Program-made: the position numbers and the translations under genes
Source of the DNA: Aquabacterium sp. OR-4
GTDB lineage: Bacteria > Pseudomonadota > Gammaproteobacteria > Burkholderiales > Burkholderiaceae_C
DNA: 64,000 bases
NCBI RefSeq assembly: GCF_025290835.2
Contig: NZ_JAOCQD020000001.1
Location: forward strand, 2,728,001-2,792,000
Direction of reading: 5' to 3'
Shown here: in pieces, positions 10,001 to 18,861 of the stretch
How positions within the stretch are numbered: position 1 is the first letter of the stretch
Layout of the letters: every line of letters starts with the position of its first letter
Notes under the pieces: generated by a model
What the model was told of the DNA's origin: nothing
The model's database searches: none
Seen by the model: only the letters and a program-made list of their open reading frames with translations

Positions 10001-13000
10001 CGCGGCCTTTGACGGCGCCGGCCTCAGCCCCGGCCGCAGCGCCTTCGGCATCAACGGCGCACTGCGTGGCCCCTGGCCGGCGCCCAACCTCACCGACACG
10101 CTCAACATCCGCGCCCGTGCCGACCTGGCAGGCGGCGTGGGCGCCATCATGCAGGTGGTGGTCGATGGCGTGATCGTCGGCACCACCGAGGTCAAGTCCA
10201 CCGTCTTCGCCGACTACCGCTTCGCCGTGCCCACCATGAGCGCCGGCCGCAAGCTCGACATCGTCTACACCAACGATGGCCAGGTGGCGGGCGTCGACCG
10301 CAACCTGCACATCGCCTACCTCACCACCGGCAACACCGTGCTGCTGCCCACCGCCGCCGGCAACACGCTCGACCGCGGCAACGGCTGGGCCGCCAGCTTC
10401 GACGGCGTCGATGTCATCGCCGGCACCGGCACCCTCGCCTGGGGCGGCGCGCTGCGCAGCACCTGGCCCGCCGCCAACATCACCAGCACCCTCACCGTGC
10501 GCGCCAGCGCCACCCAGGCCGGCGGCACCGGCGCGCTGATGATCCTGTGGGTCAACGGCGTCGCCGTCTCCAGCGTCGAGGTCAAGTCGGCCACCGCCAC
10601 CGACTACCTCATGCCCACCACCGCCATCCAGCCCGGCACCCAGGTGGCCATCACCTTTGCCAACCGCGGCACGGTCGATGGCGTCGAGCGCGCGCTCAAC
10701 GTGCACTACGCCATCGCCGGCGCCACCTTCCTCACCCCCACCAGCAGCGGCGCCACCTACGCCAGTGGCGACCTCTCGGCCGCCTGGCCCTCGCCCAACC
10801 TCACCGACACGCTCACCATCCGCGCCCATGCCGACCTGGCGGGCGACGTGGGCGCCCAGATGCAGCTGCGCATCGATGGCGTGATCGTCGGCATGCAGGA
10901 AGTGCGCAGCACCGTCCCTGCCGACTACAGCTACGCCGTGCCCGCGCTCAAGCCGGGCAGCAAGATCGACATCGTCTACACCAACGACGGCCAGGTGGGT
11001 GGCATCGACCGCAACCTCTACGTCGTGCAGCTCACCAAGGGCAGCACCTACCTGCTGCCCAACGCCACCAACACCACCATCGACCGCGGCGCCGGCGAGG
11101 CCGCGCTCGACGGTGCCGATGTCATCGCCGGCCACGGCAACCTGGTCTGGGCCGCCGCCCTGCGCACCACCTGGCCCGCCCCCAACCTCACCGGCACGGT
11201 CACCGTGCGCGCCAGCGGCACGCCCGCCGGTGGCGTGAGCCCCACCATGGTGGTGCGGGTCGATGGCGTGGTGGTGGGCACCAGTGCCGTCACAGCCACC
11301 GATCCCACCGACTTCGTCTACACCACCCCGGCGTTGCAGGCCGGCAGCAAGGTGGATGTGGCCTTTGCCAATGCCGAGACCGTGGCCGGCGTGGCGCGCA
11401 GCCTGCGTGTGCACTACCTGATGGCTGGCACCACCGTGCTGCTGCCCACCACCTCGGGCGTCAAGCTCGATGCCGGCACCGGCCTGGCCGCCTACGACGG
11501 CCTGAACCAGTCCACCGGCCAGGTGGCCCTGGTGGCCAACGGCGCGCTGCGCGGCACCTGGCCCGCGCCCAACATGACCGACACCCTCACCGTGCGCGCC
11601 AGCGGCAAGCTGGCCGGCGGCGTGGGCCCGCACATGCGCGTGCTGGTGGACGGCGTGGTGCTGGGCACCTACGAGATCCGCTCCACCACCCCGGTCGACG
11701 TGAGCATGCCCACGCTGCCGCTCACCCCCGGTGCGCAGGTCGACATCGCCTACCTCAACGACGCCACCATCGGCAGCGAAGACCGCGACCTCAACATCGC
11801 CTACGCCATCGCCGGCACCACCGTGCTGCGCGCCACCGACGCCAGCGTGAGCTTCGATGCCGGCTCCGGCGCCGCGGCCTTTGACGGCGCCGGCCTCAGC
11901 CCCGGCCGCAGCGCCTTCGGCATCAACGGCGCACTGCGTGGCCCCTGGCCGGCGCCCAACCTCACCGACACGCTCAACATCCGCGCCCGTGCCGACCTGG
12001 CAGGCGGCGTGGGCGCCATCATGCAGGTGGTGGTCGATGGCGTGATCGTCGGCAGCACCGAGGTCAAGTCCACCGTCTTCGCCGACTACCGCTTCGCCGT
12101 GCCCACCATGAGCGCCGGCCGCAAGCTCGACATCGTCTACACCAACGATGGCCAGGTGGCGGGCGTCGACCGCAACCTGCACATCGCCTACCTCACCACC
12201 GGCAACACCGTGCTGCTGCCCGCCGCCGCCGGCAACACGCTCGACCGCGGCAACACCTGGGCCGCCAGCTTCGACGGCGTCGACGTCATCGCCGGCACCG
12301 GCACCCTCGCCTGGGGCGGCGCGCTGCGCAGCACCTGGCCCGCCGCCAACATCACCAGCACGCTCACCGTGCGCGCCAGCGCCACCCAGGCCGGTGGCAC
12401 CGGCGCGCTGATGATCCTGTGGGTCAACGGCGTCGCCGTCTCCAGCGTCGAGGTCAAGTCGGCCACCGCCACCGACTACCTCATGCCCACCACCGCCATC
12501 CAGCCCGGCACCCAGGTGGCCATCACCTTTGCCAACCGCGGCACAGTCGATGGCGTCGAGCGCGCGCTCAACGTCCACTACGCCATCGCCGGCTCCACCT
12601 TCCTCACCCCAACCTCCAGCGGCGCCACCTACGCCAGTGGCGATCTCTCGGCCGCCTGGCCCTCGCCCAACCTCACCGACACGCTCACCATCCGCGCCTA
12701 TGCCGATCTGGCGGGCGGCGTGGGCGCGGTCATGCAGCTGCGCATCAACGGTGTGGTGGTCGGCAGCGTCGTGGTATCGGCCACCACGCCCACCGACTAT
12801 GTGTTTGCGGCGCCCAGGCTCGGCACCGGCAGCCGTATCGACGTGGTCTACCTCAACGATGGCCAGACCGGCGGCGTGGATCGCAACCTGTACGTGCAGT
12901 ACGTCAGGGGCCAGGGCTACACCCTGGTGCCGTTCGCCAGCAACGTGCAGTTCGATGCCGGCAGCGGAGAGGCCGCCGTCGACGGCCTGGCCACCAGTGC

Positions 13001-14678
13001 GGGCAGTGGCGCCATGTTCAGCAACGGCGCGCTGCGCTTCACCACCACCACTCCGGTGGCGGGCTACAGCAGCGCCCAGCACGCGGCGTCGCGCTTTCTG
13101 CAGCAGGCAACGTTCGGGCCCACCCTGGCCGACATCCAGCGCGTGGCCGAGATCGGTTCAGCGCGCTGGATCAATGAGCAGATCGCGCTGCCGTTCACGC
13201 CCGACATGGTGAGCGCGATCCAGGCCCGCTACGACCTGGGCGATGCCTACCGGCCAGGCGGCGCCTCGTACACGCCCAACTGGGTGAGCCAGCGTTTCTG
13301 GCAGGCCTCGGCCGGCAGTGCCGACCAGTTGCGCCGGCGCACGGCCTTTGCGCTGCACCAGATCCTGATGGTGTCGCTGACCGACTCGAATCTCTATTAC
13401 CAGGCGCGCGCCTATGCCAGCTATCTCGACACGCTGAACCGGCACGCCCTGGGCAACTACCGCAACCTGCTCGAAGAGATCGCCCTCAGCCCGGCCATGG
13501 GCATCTACCTCTCGCACATGCGCAACCGCCCCGAGAGCTTGGCCAGCGGCCGCATGCCCGACGAAAACTTTGCGCGCGAGCTGATGCAACTGTTCACCAT
13601 CGGCCTGCACGAGCTCAACCTCGACGGCTCGCTGCGCCTGGACGGCAATGCCCAGGCAATCGAGACCTACACCAACGACGATGTGATGGCGCTGGCCAAG
13701 GTGTTCACCGGGCTCAGCTGGGGCTTCGCAGACAACCAGCTCACCGAGTCGGTGTTCCGCTGGAGCAGCCCTGACCTGTCGGTGGCCGGCGACCAGCGCA
13801 TTGACCTGCAGCCGATGAAGTTCTACCCCGGCCAGCACTCGCCCGCCGAGAAGCGCCTGTTCGCAGGCAAGTCCGCTGCGCTCACCATCGGCGCGGGCAC
13901 CTCAGGCCCCACCAGCCTGCGCCTGGCGCTCGACGCGCTGTTCAATCATCCCAACGTCGGGCCTTTCGTGGGCCGCCAGCTGATCCAGCACCTGGTGACC
14001 AGCCATCCCAGCCCGGCCTATGTGGCGCGCGTGGCCACGGTGTTCAACAACAACGGCAGCGGCGTGCGTGGTGACCTGGCCGCCGTGGTGCGCGCCATCC
14101 TGCTGGATACCGAGGCGCAGACCCCCCCCGCTGGCAGCGTGGGCAAGCTGCGTGAGCCCGTGCTGCGTGTGTCGCACTGGATGCGCAGCATGGATGCACG
14201 CTCGGCCACCGGGCAGTTTGCCGTGGTCTACGACCTCGAACCGATGGCCCAGCGCCAACTGCACGCACCATCGGTCTTCGGCTACTTCCGCCCAGGCTAC
14301 GTGCCGCCCAACACCGGTTTCTCGGCCAGCAACATCACCGTGCCCGGCCTGCAGATCGTGACCGAGAGCACCACCGCGCAATGGGTCAACCTGGCCCAGA
14401 GCATGGCCGGCAACGGCCTGGGCTGGACTGGCAGCACCACCGACGTGGCCGTCGATCTGTTGCCGCTGATCGAGCTGGCCACGACAGGTCAGGTGGATTC
14501 CATGGTTGAACGCCTGAACCTGCTGCTGTACGGCGGCGCCATGAGCAGCAGCCTCAAGCAGGACATCCTGGATGCCATGGCCAGCGTGGCTGGCAACGAC
14601 TCGGCCAGCCAGGTCAACCGCGCGCGTGTCGCCCTGTTCCTGGCGCTGGCATCCCCCGAATACCTGGTGCAACGCTGA
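7038..14678 (+). CDS. Giant secreted DUF1800 protein with 16 CBM60-like repeats
   Basis: A 2546-aa exported protein. Residues 1-36 are a Sec signal peptide ending near AGSAQA; unlike its paralogue at 1791 there is no lipobox. Residues about 38-2008 are sixteen consecutive domains of about 100-130 aa, each opening with a TLTVRAS/TLNIRAR-type strand and most closing with a WPAPNLTD-type linker. They resemble CBM60 xylan-binding modules. Domains 4-8, 9-13 and 14-16 are successive copies of a five-domain block of exactly 624 residues. Residues about 2012-2546 are the DUF1800 domain, closely similar to the first copy (MPDENFARELMQLFTIGLHE conserved). The DUF1501 partner starts one base after the stop. 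The start at 7038 is chosen because it gives a clean signal peptide. Role as a surface or extracellular polysaccharide-binding array is inference. Confidence 0.87.
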   Translation: MNSLFQRAVRSIGSALIALVLCTLATATGLAGSAQAATLTVRAYANLAGDVGAMMTVRVDGVAVGSAEVRATVPTDYSFEVADLRAGSKVEVVYTNNLIATAGGDRNLYLVQLSSGGAVIVPTSTNSSIDKGTGAAAFDGIDVVPGQTGIFWDAALRITWPEPNLGSRITVRASGVPADGVHPQMVVRVDGLVIGTAEVNRASPADYSFAAPAFTAGSKVDVAFSNAGTAAGVVRALNVHYLMAGTTVLLPTASGVRFDAGAGLAAYDNASQSAGQVALTTHGALRGIWPAPNMTDALTLRASGTLAASVGPIMEVLADGVLLGTVEVRSGTPVDITLPALPLKPGQRIEVRPTNLGTFSGATRSLNLAYAISGTTVLQANASSLDAPWPAPNLTDTLNIRARADLAGGIGAIMQVVVDGVIVGTTEVKSTVFADYRFAVPAMSAGRKLDVVYTNDAQVGSENRNLHIAYLTTGNTVLLPTAAGNTLDRGNTWAASFDGVDVIAGTGTLAWGGALRSTWPAANITSTLTVRASATQAGGVGALMILWVNGVAVSSVEVKSATATDYLMPTTAIQPGTQVAITFANRGTVDGVERALNVHYAIAGATFLTPTSSGATYASGDLSAAWPSPNLTDTLTIRAYADLAGDVGAQMQLRIDGVIVGTQEVRSTVPADYSYAVPALKPGSKIDIVYTNDGQVGGIDRNLYVVQLTKGSTYLLPNATNTTIDRGAGEAALDGADVIAGHGNLVWAAAMRTTWPAPNLTGTVTVRASGTPAGGVSPTMVVRVDGVVVGTTSVTALDPTDFVYTTPALQAGSKVDVAFANAGTVDSVARSLRVHYLMAGTTVLLPTVTGVKFDAGTGLAAYDGLNQSTGQVALVANGALRGIWPAPNMTDTLTVRASGKLAGGVGPHMRVLVDGVVLGTYEIRSTTPVDVSMPTLPLTPGAQVDIAYLNDATIGSEDRDLNIAYAIAGTTVLRATDASVSFDAGSGAAAFDGAGLSPGRSAFGINGALRGPWPAPNLTDTLNIRARADLAGGVGAIMQVVVDGVIVGTTEVKSTVFADYRFAVPTMSAGRKLDIVYTNDGQVAGVDRNLHIAYLTTGNTVLLPTAAGNTLDRGNGWAASFDGVDVIAGTGTLAWGGALRSTWPAANITSTLTVRASATQAGGTGALMILWVNGVAVSSVEVKSATATDYLMPTTAIQPGTQVAITFANRGTVDGVERALNVHYAIAGATFLTPTSSGATYASGDLSAAWPSPNLTDTLTIRAHADLAGDVGAQMQLRIDGVIVGMQEVRSTVPADYSYAVPALKPGSKIDIVYTNDGQVGGIDRNLYVVQLTKGSTYLLPNATNTTIDRGAGEAALDGADVIAGHGNLVWAAALRTTWPAPNLTGTVTVRASGTPAGGVSPTMVVRVDGVVVGTSAVTATDPTDFVYTTPALQAGSKVDVAFANAETVAGVARSLRVHYLMAGTTVLLPTTSGVKLDAGTGLAAYDGLNQSTGQVALVANGALRGTWPAPNMTDTLTVRASGKLAGGVGPHMRVLVDGVVLGTYEIRSTTPVDVSMPTLPLTPGAQVDIAYLNDATIGSEDRDLNIAYAIAGTTVLRATDASVSFDAGSGAAAFDGAGLSPGRSAFGINGALRGPWPAPNLTDTLNIRARADLAGGVGAIMQVVVDGVIVGSTEVKSTVFADYRFAVPTMSAGRKLDIVYTNDGQVAGVDRNLHIAYLTTGNTVLLPAAAGNTLDRGNTWAASFDGVDVIAGTGTLAWGGALRSTWPAANITSTLTVRASATQAGGTGALMILWVNGVAVSSVEVKSATATDYLMPTTAIQPGTQVAITFANRGTVDGVERALNVHYAIAGSTFLTPTSSGATYASGDLSAAWPSPNLTDTLTIRAYADLAGGVGAVMQLRINGVVVGSVVVSATTPTDYVFAAPRLGTGSRIDVVYLNDGQTGGVDRNLYVQYVRGQGYTLVPFASNVQFDAGSGEAAVDGLATSAGSGAMFSNGALRFTTTTPVAGYSSAQHAASRFLQQATFGPTLADIQRVAEIGSARWINEQIALPFTPDMVSAIQARYDLGDAYRPGGASYTPNWVSQRFWQASAGSADQLRRRTAFALHQILMVSLTDSNLYYQARAYASYLDTLNRHALGNYRNLLEEIALSPAMGIYLSHMRNRPESLASGRMPDENFARELMQLFTIGLHELNLDGSLRLDGNAQAIETYTNDDVMALAKVFTGLSWGFADNQLTESVFRWSSPDLSVAGDQRIDLQPMKFYPGQHSPAEKRLFAGKSAALTIGAGTSGPTSLRLALDALFNHPNVGPFVGRQLIQHLVTSHPSPAYVARVATVFNNNGSGVRGDLAAVVRAILLDTEAQTPPAGSVGKLREPVLRVSHWMRSMDARSATGQFAVVYDLEPMAQRQLHAPSVFGYFRPGYVPPNTGFSASNITVPGLQIVTESTTAQWVNLAQSMAGNGLGWTGSTTDVAVDLLPLIELATTGQVDSMVERLNLLLYGGAMSSSLKQDILDAMASVAGNDSASQVNRARVALFLALASPEYLVQR
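8226..10097 (+). repeat. Higher-order repeat copy A (1872 bp)
   Basis: Five-domain block (units 4-8). The same landmark recurs at 8221, 10093 and 11965, giving an exact 1872-bp period. Confidence 0.9.
10098..11969 (+). repeat. Higher-order repeat copy B (1872 bp)
   Basis: Units 9-13, nearly identical to copy A with only scattered substitutions and no length change. Confidence 0.9.
11970..12716 (+). repeat. Higher-order repeat copy C (partial)
   Basis: Units 14 and 15 and the first residues of unit 16 match copies A and B; similarity then falls off inside unit 16, which is a diverged terminal unit. Confidence 0.85.
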
Positions 14679-14679
14679 C

Positions 14680-16104
14680 ATGACCCGAGACACTTCACGC
14701 CGCGCCTTTCTGCGGGCCGCCGCCGGGCTGGCCAGCGCCGGCGCCAGCATTCCACGCCTGGGTGCCCCGATGGCCATGCAACTGGCCGGCCTGGCCGCGC
14801 TGGCCAGCCAGAGCAGCCAGGCCGCCGACACCGGCGGCAGCTACAAGGCCCTGGTGTGCCTGTTTCTCAATGGCGGCAGCGACACCCACAACTGGGTGAT
14901 CCCGGTCGATGCCAGCGGCTACGCCGAATACGCTGCCGCGCGCGCCGAGCTGGCCTGGGCCGCCGGCCAGATCCAGCCCATCACCACCAGCGGGCAGGCC
15001 AACGGCCGCAGCTTCGGCATGCCCGCCGACCTGGCCCCCTTGCGCAAGTGGTACGAGGCAGGCCAGGCGGCCGTGGTGGCCAATGTGGGCCCGCTGGTCA
15101 GGCCCATCAGCAAGGCCGAATACATCGCCGGCACGGCGCTGCCGTCCAAGCTGTACTCGCACAACGACCAGGCCAGCACCTGGCAAAGCCTGTCGCCCGA
15201 AGGTGCGCGTTCAGGCTGGGGTGGCCGCATGGGCGACATCCTGATGGCCGCCAATGCCTACCCGGTGTTCACCGCGGTGTCGGCCACCGGCAACGCGGTG
15301 TTCCTGTCGGGCAGCAGCGTCAACCAGTACCAGGTGGGCGTCGAAGGCCCGGTCACCGTGGCGGCCATGAATGGCGGTGCGGTGTTCGGTTCCAACACCG
15401 CAGGCGCCGCGCTGCAGCGCGCCTACGCCAGCAACGGCAACGATGCGCTGGCCAACGAGTACAAACGCGTCATGCAGCGTGGGTTGAGCGCCAACACGGT
15501 GCTGCAGGCCGCGCTGGGCAGTGGCGCCGTGCCGGCCGTGCCGTCCACCACCGTGCGCGCCACCACCGGCTTCACCACGCTCGACAAGGTGGGCATCGCC
15601 CGCCAGCTGCGCGTGGTTCTGCAGATGGTGGCCGCCAACCAGGCCCTGGGCATGCGCCGCCAGGTGTTCATGGTGTCGATGGGCGGCTTCGACACCCACA
15701 CCAACCAGATGCGCGACCAGCCGGCGCACATGGCCCAGGTGGCCTCGTCGATCGACTACTTTCTCGGCACCCTCAACAGCCTGGGCCTGCAGAACAACGT
15801 CACGCTGTTCACCGCCTCCGACTTCGGCCGCACCCTGCTCAGCAACGGCGACGGCAGCGACCACGGCTGGGGCAGCCACCACTTCGTGGCCGGTGGCGCG
15901 GTCAAGGGCCGCAACATCTACGGCCGCTTCCCGATCACATCGATGGGCACCAGCGACGACGTCGGCTCGGGCCGCCTGCTGCCCAGCACCAGCGTGTCGC
16001 AACTGGCGGCCTCGCTGGGCGGCTGGATGGGCCTGAGCAGCGCCGAGCAGCGCCTGGTGCTGCCCGGCCTGGAGAACTTTGGCGCCGGGCCGGCGCTGTT
16101 CTGA
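14680..16104 (+). CDS. DUF1501 protein, Tat-exported (second copy)
   Basis: Paralogue of the DUF1501 protein at 4257, 474 aa. It has a twin-arginine signal (SRRAFLRAA) followed by a hydrophobic Ala-rich segment, the early LFLNGGSDTHN motif, and TASDFGRT plus DHGWGSHHF near the C-terminus. The chosen ATG lies one base after the stop of the giant DUF1800 gene, so the two are certainly cotranscribed and probably translationally coupled. Together with the first pair this shows a duplicated two-gene cassette. The gene ends only 6 nt from the stop of the convergent ugd gene, so termination signals must overlap coding sequence. Confidence 0.9.
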   Translation: MTRDTSRRAFLRAAAGLASAGASIPRLGAPMAMQLAGLAALASQSSQAADTGGSYKALVCLFLNGGSDTHNWVIPVDASGYAEYAAARAELAWAAGQIQPITTSGQANGRSFGMPADLAPLRKWYEAGQAAVVANVGPLVRPISKAEYIAGTALPSKLYSHNDQASTWQSLSPEGARSGWGGRMGDILMAANAYPVFTAVSATGNAVFLSGSSVNQYQVGVEGPVTVAAMNGGAVFGSNTAGAALQRAYASNGNDALANEYKRVMQRGLSANTVLQAALGSGAVPAVPSTTVRATTGFTTLDKVGIARQLRVVLQMVAANQALGMRRQVFMVSMGGFDTHTNQMRDQPAHMAQVASSIDYFLGTLNSLGLQNNVTLFTASDFGRTLLSNGDGSDHGWGSHHFVAGGAVKGRNIYGRFPITSMGTSDDVGSGRLLPSTSVSQLAASLGGWMGLSSAEQRLVLPGLENFGAGPALF

Positions 16105-16110
16105 TCTGGC

Positions 16111-17442
16111 TCAGCCCTCGCTGCCGCGGCCAATGCCCCGGTACTCGATCCCGAACGACTTCATCAGCGCCGGCTCGTACAGGTTGCGCCCGTCAAACAC
16201 CAGCGGCTGCTTCAGCGTGGCCTTGAGGTGGTCGAAGTCGGGGTTGCGGAACTCCTTCCACTCGGTCACCAGCAGCAGCGCGTCGGCGCCTTCCAGCGCT
16301 GCCTGCTGGCTGGCCACCAGGCTCAGGCCGGCCACCTCGCCCAGCACGCGCTGCGCCTCGGGCATGGCCACCGGGTCATAGGCCTGGATGCGCGCGCCGC
16401 GCCGTGCCAGCTCGGCCACGATCACCCGGCTGGGCGCCTCGCGCATGTCGTCGGTGTTGGGCTTGAAGGCCAGGCCCCAGACGGCGAAGGTGCGGCCCGT
16501 CAGGTCTTCGCCGAAGCGCTCGACCACGCGGTTCACCAGCACCAGCTTCTGGCGCTCGTTGGCCTCTTCCACCGCGGTGAGCACACCCAGCGTCATGCCG
16601 TTTTGCGCACCGGTGCGGATCAGCGCCTTCACGTCCTTGGGAAAGCAGCTGCCGCCGTAGCCCGTGCCGGCGTACAGAAAGTGCGTGCCGATGCGCGGAT
16701 CGCTGCCGATGCCGCGGCGCACCCACTCGATGTCGGCGCCCACGCGGTCGGCCAGCAGCGCCAGCTCGTTCATGAAGCTGATGCGCGTGGCCAGCATCGC
16801 GTTGGCGGCGTACTTGGTGAACTCGGCGCTGCGCACGTCCATCACCACCAGGCGGTCGTGGTTGCGCATGAAGGGCGAGTACACCGCGCGCATCAGCAGC
16901 GTGGCGCGCTCGTTGTCGCTGCCGATCACGATGCGGTCGGGCTTCATGAAGTCGTCGATGGCCGCGCCTTCCTTCAGAAACTCGGGGTTGCTGACCACCG
17001 CATACTCGAGCTCGACACCGCGTTCGGCCAGCACCTCGGCAATGGCCGCGCGCACCTTGTCGGCCGTGCCCACCGGCACCGTGCTCTTGTCTACGATCAC
17101 CTTGTAGTCGGTCATGTGGCGGCCGATGTTGCGGGCCGCCGCCAGCACGTACTGCAGGTCGGCCGAGCCGTCTTCGTCGGGCGGCGTGCCCACACCGATG
17201 AACTGGATGGTGCCGTGGGCCACGGCGGCAGCCACGTCGGTGGTGAACTGCAGGCGGCCGGCGGCGGCATTGCGCTGGATCAGCGCATCGAGCCCCGGCT
17301 CGTGGATCGGCACCTCGCCCCGATTGAGCATCTCGATCTTGCGCGGATCGACGTCCACGCACACCACGTGGTTGCCCATCTCCGACAGGCAGGCGCCCGT
17401 CACCAAACCCACATAACCTGCACCGATCACGGTGATCTTCAT
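16111..17442 (-). CDS. ugd: UDP-glucose 6-dehydrogenase
   Basis: Oxidises UDP-glucose to UDP-glucuronate with two NAD, the usual source of uronic acid for exopolysaccharides. The N-terminal Rossmann motif [12 protein letters not shown] is at the very start, and the catalytic cysteine motif GGSCFPKD lies in the middle. At 443 aa it has the normal length for the family. It is transcribed away from the glycosyltransferase run starting at 17653, with about 210 bp of shared upstream DNA. Its presence suggests that the polymer made by the surrounding genes contains glucuronic acid or a sugar derived from it. Confidence 0.95.
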   Translation of the reverse strand: MKITVIGAGYVGLVTGACLSEMGNHVVCVDVDPRKIEMLNRGEVPIHEPGLDALIQRNAAAGRLQFTTDVAAAVAHGTIQFIGVGTPPDEDGSADLQYVLAAARNIGRHMTDYKVIVDKSTVPVGTADKVRAAIAEVLAERGVELEYAVVSNPEFLKEGAAIDDFMKPDRIVIGSDNERATLLMRAVYSPFMRNHDRLVVMDVRSAEFTKYAANAMLATRISFMNELALLADRVGADIEWVRRGIGSDPRIGTHFLYAGTGYGGSCFPKDVKALIRTGAQNGMTLGVLTAVEEANERQKLVLVNRVVERFGEDLTGRTFAVWGLAFKPNTDDMREAPSRVIVAELARRGARIQAYDPVAMPEAQRVLGEVAGLSLVASQQAALEGADALLLVTEWKEFRNPDFDHLKATLKQPLVFDGRNLYEPALMKSFGIEYRGIGRGSEG

Positions 17443-17652
17443 GGCGAATTCCTGAAAATGAAAAAACCAACCTCACCAGCCCGGCAATGGCGGTTGCAAC
17501 ACGGATCGCGGACGAGTGTGTCATACGCGGGTGACTCCGTATTGCAGGCCACCCGTTTGAAGGTTCAAGCGCGTCCAGGTGCTGACACCGTGCTGCGCTA
17601 GCATGCACAGCCTTGCCCCTGCGGACGGGCGCCCCGGCCCTGCCGCTGCCTG

Positions 17653-18861
17653 ATGACGATGCGCCACATCCTGGTTGTTCACCACGACGCCGACCTTTAC
17701 GGTGCCGACCAATCGCTGCTGCGATCACTGCGCGCCATGCGGCGCCACAACCTGCACCCGGTGGTGGTGCTGCCGCACCAGGGGCCGCTGATCCAGCACA
17801 TCGTGGAGATGGGCATCGAGGTGCACATCGGCCCGGTGGGTAAGATCTCGCGCCAGCTCACGCGCCCGGCGGCCCTGCCAAAGCTGCTGGCCAGCCTGGT
17901 GCGCTCGGTGAGCTTCATCGACCGCGTGGTGGCCGGCCGGCCCATCGAGCTGGTGTATTCCAACTCGGTGGGCGCACTGGGTGGTGCGCTGTGGGCCTGG
18001 CGCCGCGGCGTCAAGCGCCTGTGGCATGTGCGTGAGATCGTCGTCTCGCCACGCATTGCCGCCGCCGGCTTTCCGCGGCTGCTGCGCTGGCTGGGCGGCT
18101 GGTGCATCTGCAACTCGGGCGCCACCCGCCAGTGGATTGCCGACGTGCAGCCCGTGCTGGCACAACGCAGCTCGGTGCTCTGGAACGGCATCGAGCGCGT
18201 GCCGCAGCCCACGCGCGATGCCGTGGCCGCCTTGCGCGCCAGGCTGGGCCTGACCCGCGAGCACACCGTGGTCACGCTGGTGGGCCGCATCAACCGCTGG
18301 AAGGGCCAGGGCGTGTTCATCGAGGCCGCCGCCCAGCTGGCCCAGGCCGGTCAGCACCCGCAGCTGCGCTTTCTGATCGTGGGCGACGTGGCCGACGGCC
18401 AGCACCACTTTCGCGAGGACATGCTGGCCCGCATCCAGGCGCTGGGCCTGGCCGATACCGTGCTGTGGCACCCCTTCACGCCCGAGGTTGACACCGTGTG
18501 GGCCGCTTCCGACATTGCGGCCGCGCCGTCCACCGACCCCGAGCCCTTTGGCCGCGTGGCCATCGAGGCCATGGCCCATGGCCTGCCGGTGGTGGCCGCC
18601 GGGCATGGCGGCCTGGCCGAGATCGTGGCCCACCAGCAGACGGGCCTGCTGGTGAAGCCGGGCGATGCCACCGAGCTGGCCCAGGCCATCGGCCGCCTGG
18701 CCGCGTCGCGCGAGCTGCGCAAGCAGTACGGCGCGGCCGGCCAGCAGCGCCAGATCGAATTCTTCTCGCAAGACGAACACGACCGGCGGCTGATGAGCCT
18801 GCTGGACGACCTGGCCGCCGGCCGCCAACCCGCCACCACCCCGTTGCTGACATCTGCATGA
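17653..18861 (+). CDS. Glycosyltransferase family 4
   Basis: GT-B fold glycosyltransferase, 402 aa, expected to add a sugar from a nucleotide donor to the lipid-linked repeat unit at the cytoplasmic membrane face. The C-terminal donor-binding half carries the retaining-transferase EX7E motif in EPFGRVAIEAMAHGLPVV followed by GGLAEIV. First gene of a plus-strand run; its stop overlaps the start of the next gene (ATGA). An in-frame ATG two codons later is an alternative start. The sugar cannot be told from sequence. Confidence 0.88.
   Translation: MTMRHILVVHHDADLYGADQSLLRSLRAMRRHNLHPVVVLPHQGPLIQHIVEMGIEVHIGPVGKISRQLTRPAALPKLLASLVRSVSFIDRVVAGRPIELVYSNSVGALGGALWAWRRGVKRLWHVREIVVSPRIAAAGFPRLLRWLGGWCICNSGATRQWIADVQPVLAQRSSVLWNGIERVPQPTRDAVAALRARLGLTREHTVVTLVGRINRWKGQGVFIEAAAQLAQAGQHPQLRFLIVGDVADGQHHFREDMLARIQALGLADTVLWHPFTPEVDTVWAASDIAAAPSTDPEPFGRVAIEAMAHGLPVVAAGHGGLAEIVAHQQTGLLVKPGDATELAQAIGRLAASRELRKQYGAAGQQRQIEFFSQDEHDRRLMSLLDDLAAGRQPATTPLLTSA

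Larger units (their letters stand above)
7149..13062 (+). repeat. Tandem array of 16 CBM60-like coding repeats
   Basis: Sixteen domain repeats inside the giant DUF1800 gene. Units 3, 5, 10 and 15 are short (about 100-107 aa, lacking the FDAGxGxAAFDG segment); the others are about 129 aa. A DRNL or NRNL motif near the end of the core occurs in units 1, 4, 6, 9, 11, 14 and 16, while the remaining units have RAL, RSL or RDL at the same place. Unit boundaries are approximate. Confidence 0.88.

Noticed and set aside
7149..13062. Regular repeats that could suggest a CRISPR array
   Set aside because: The repeats are 300-390 bp, in frame and protein-coding; there are no short repeats with unique spacers and no cas genes.
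6930..13082. A 2050-codon open frame antisense to the giant DUF1800 gene
   Set aside because: It is the mirror of a high-GC repeat gene, rich in Gly, Ala, His and Val with no domain; its length reflects codon bias and repetition.
17557..17568. Inverted repeat TTGAA-GG-TTCAA between ugd and the first glycosyltransferase
   Set aside because: Short arms and no identifiable promoter around it; too weak to call an operator.
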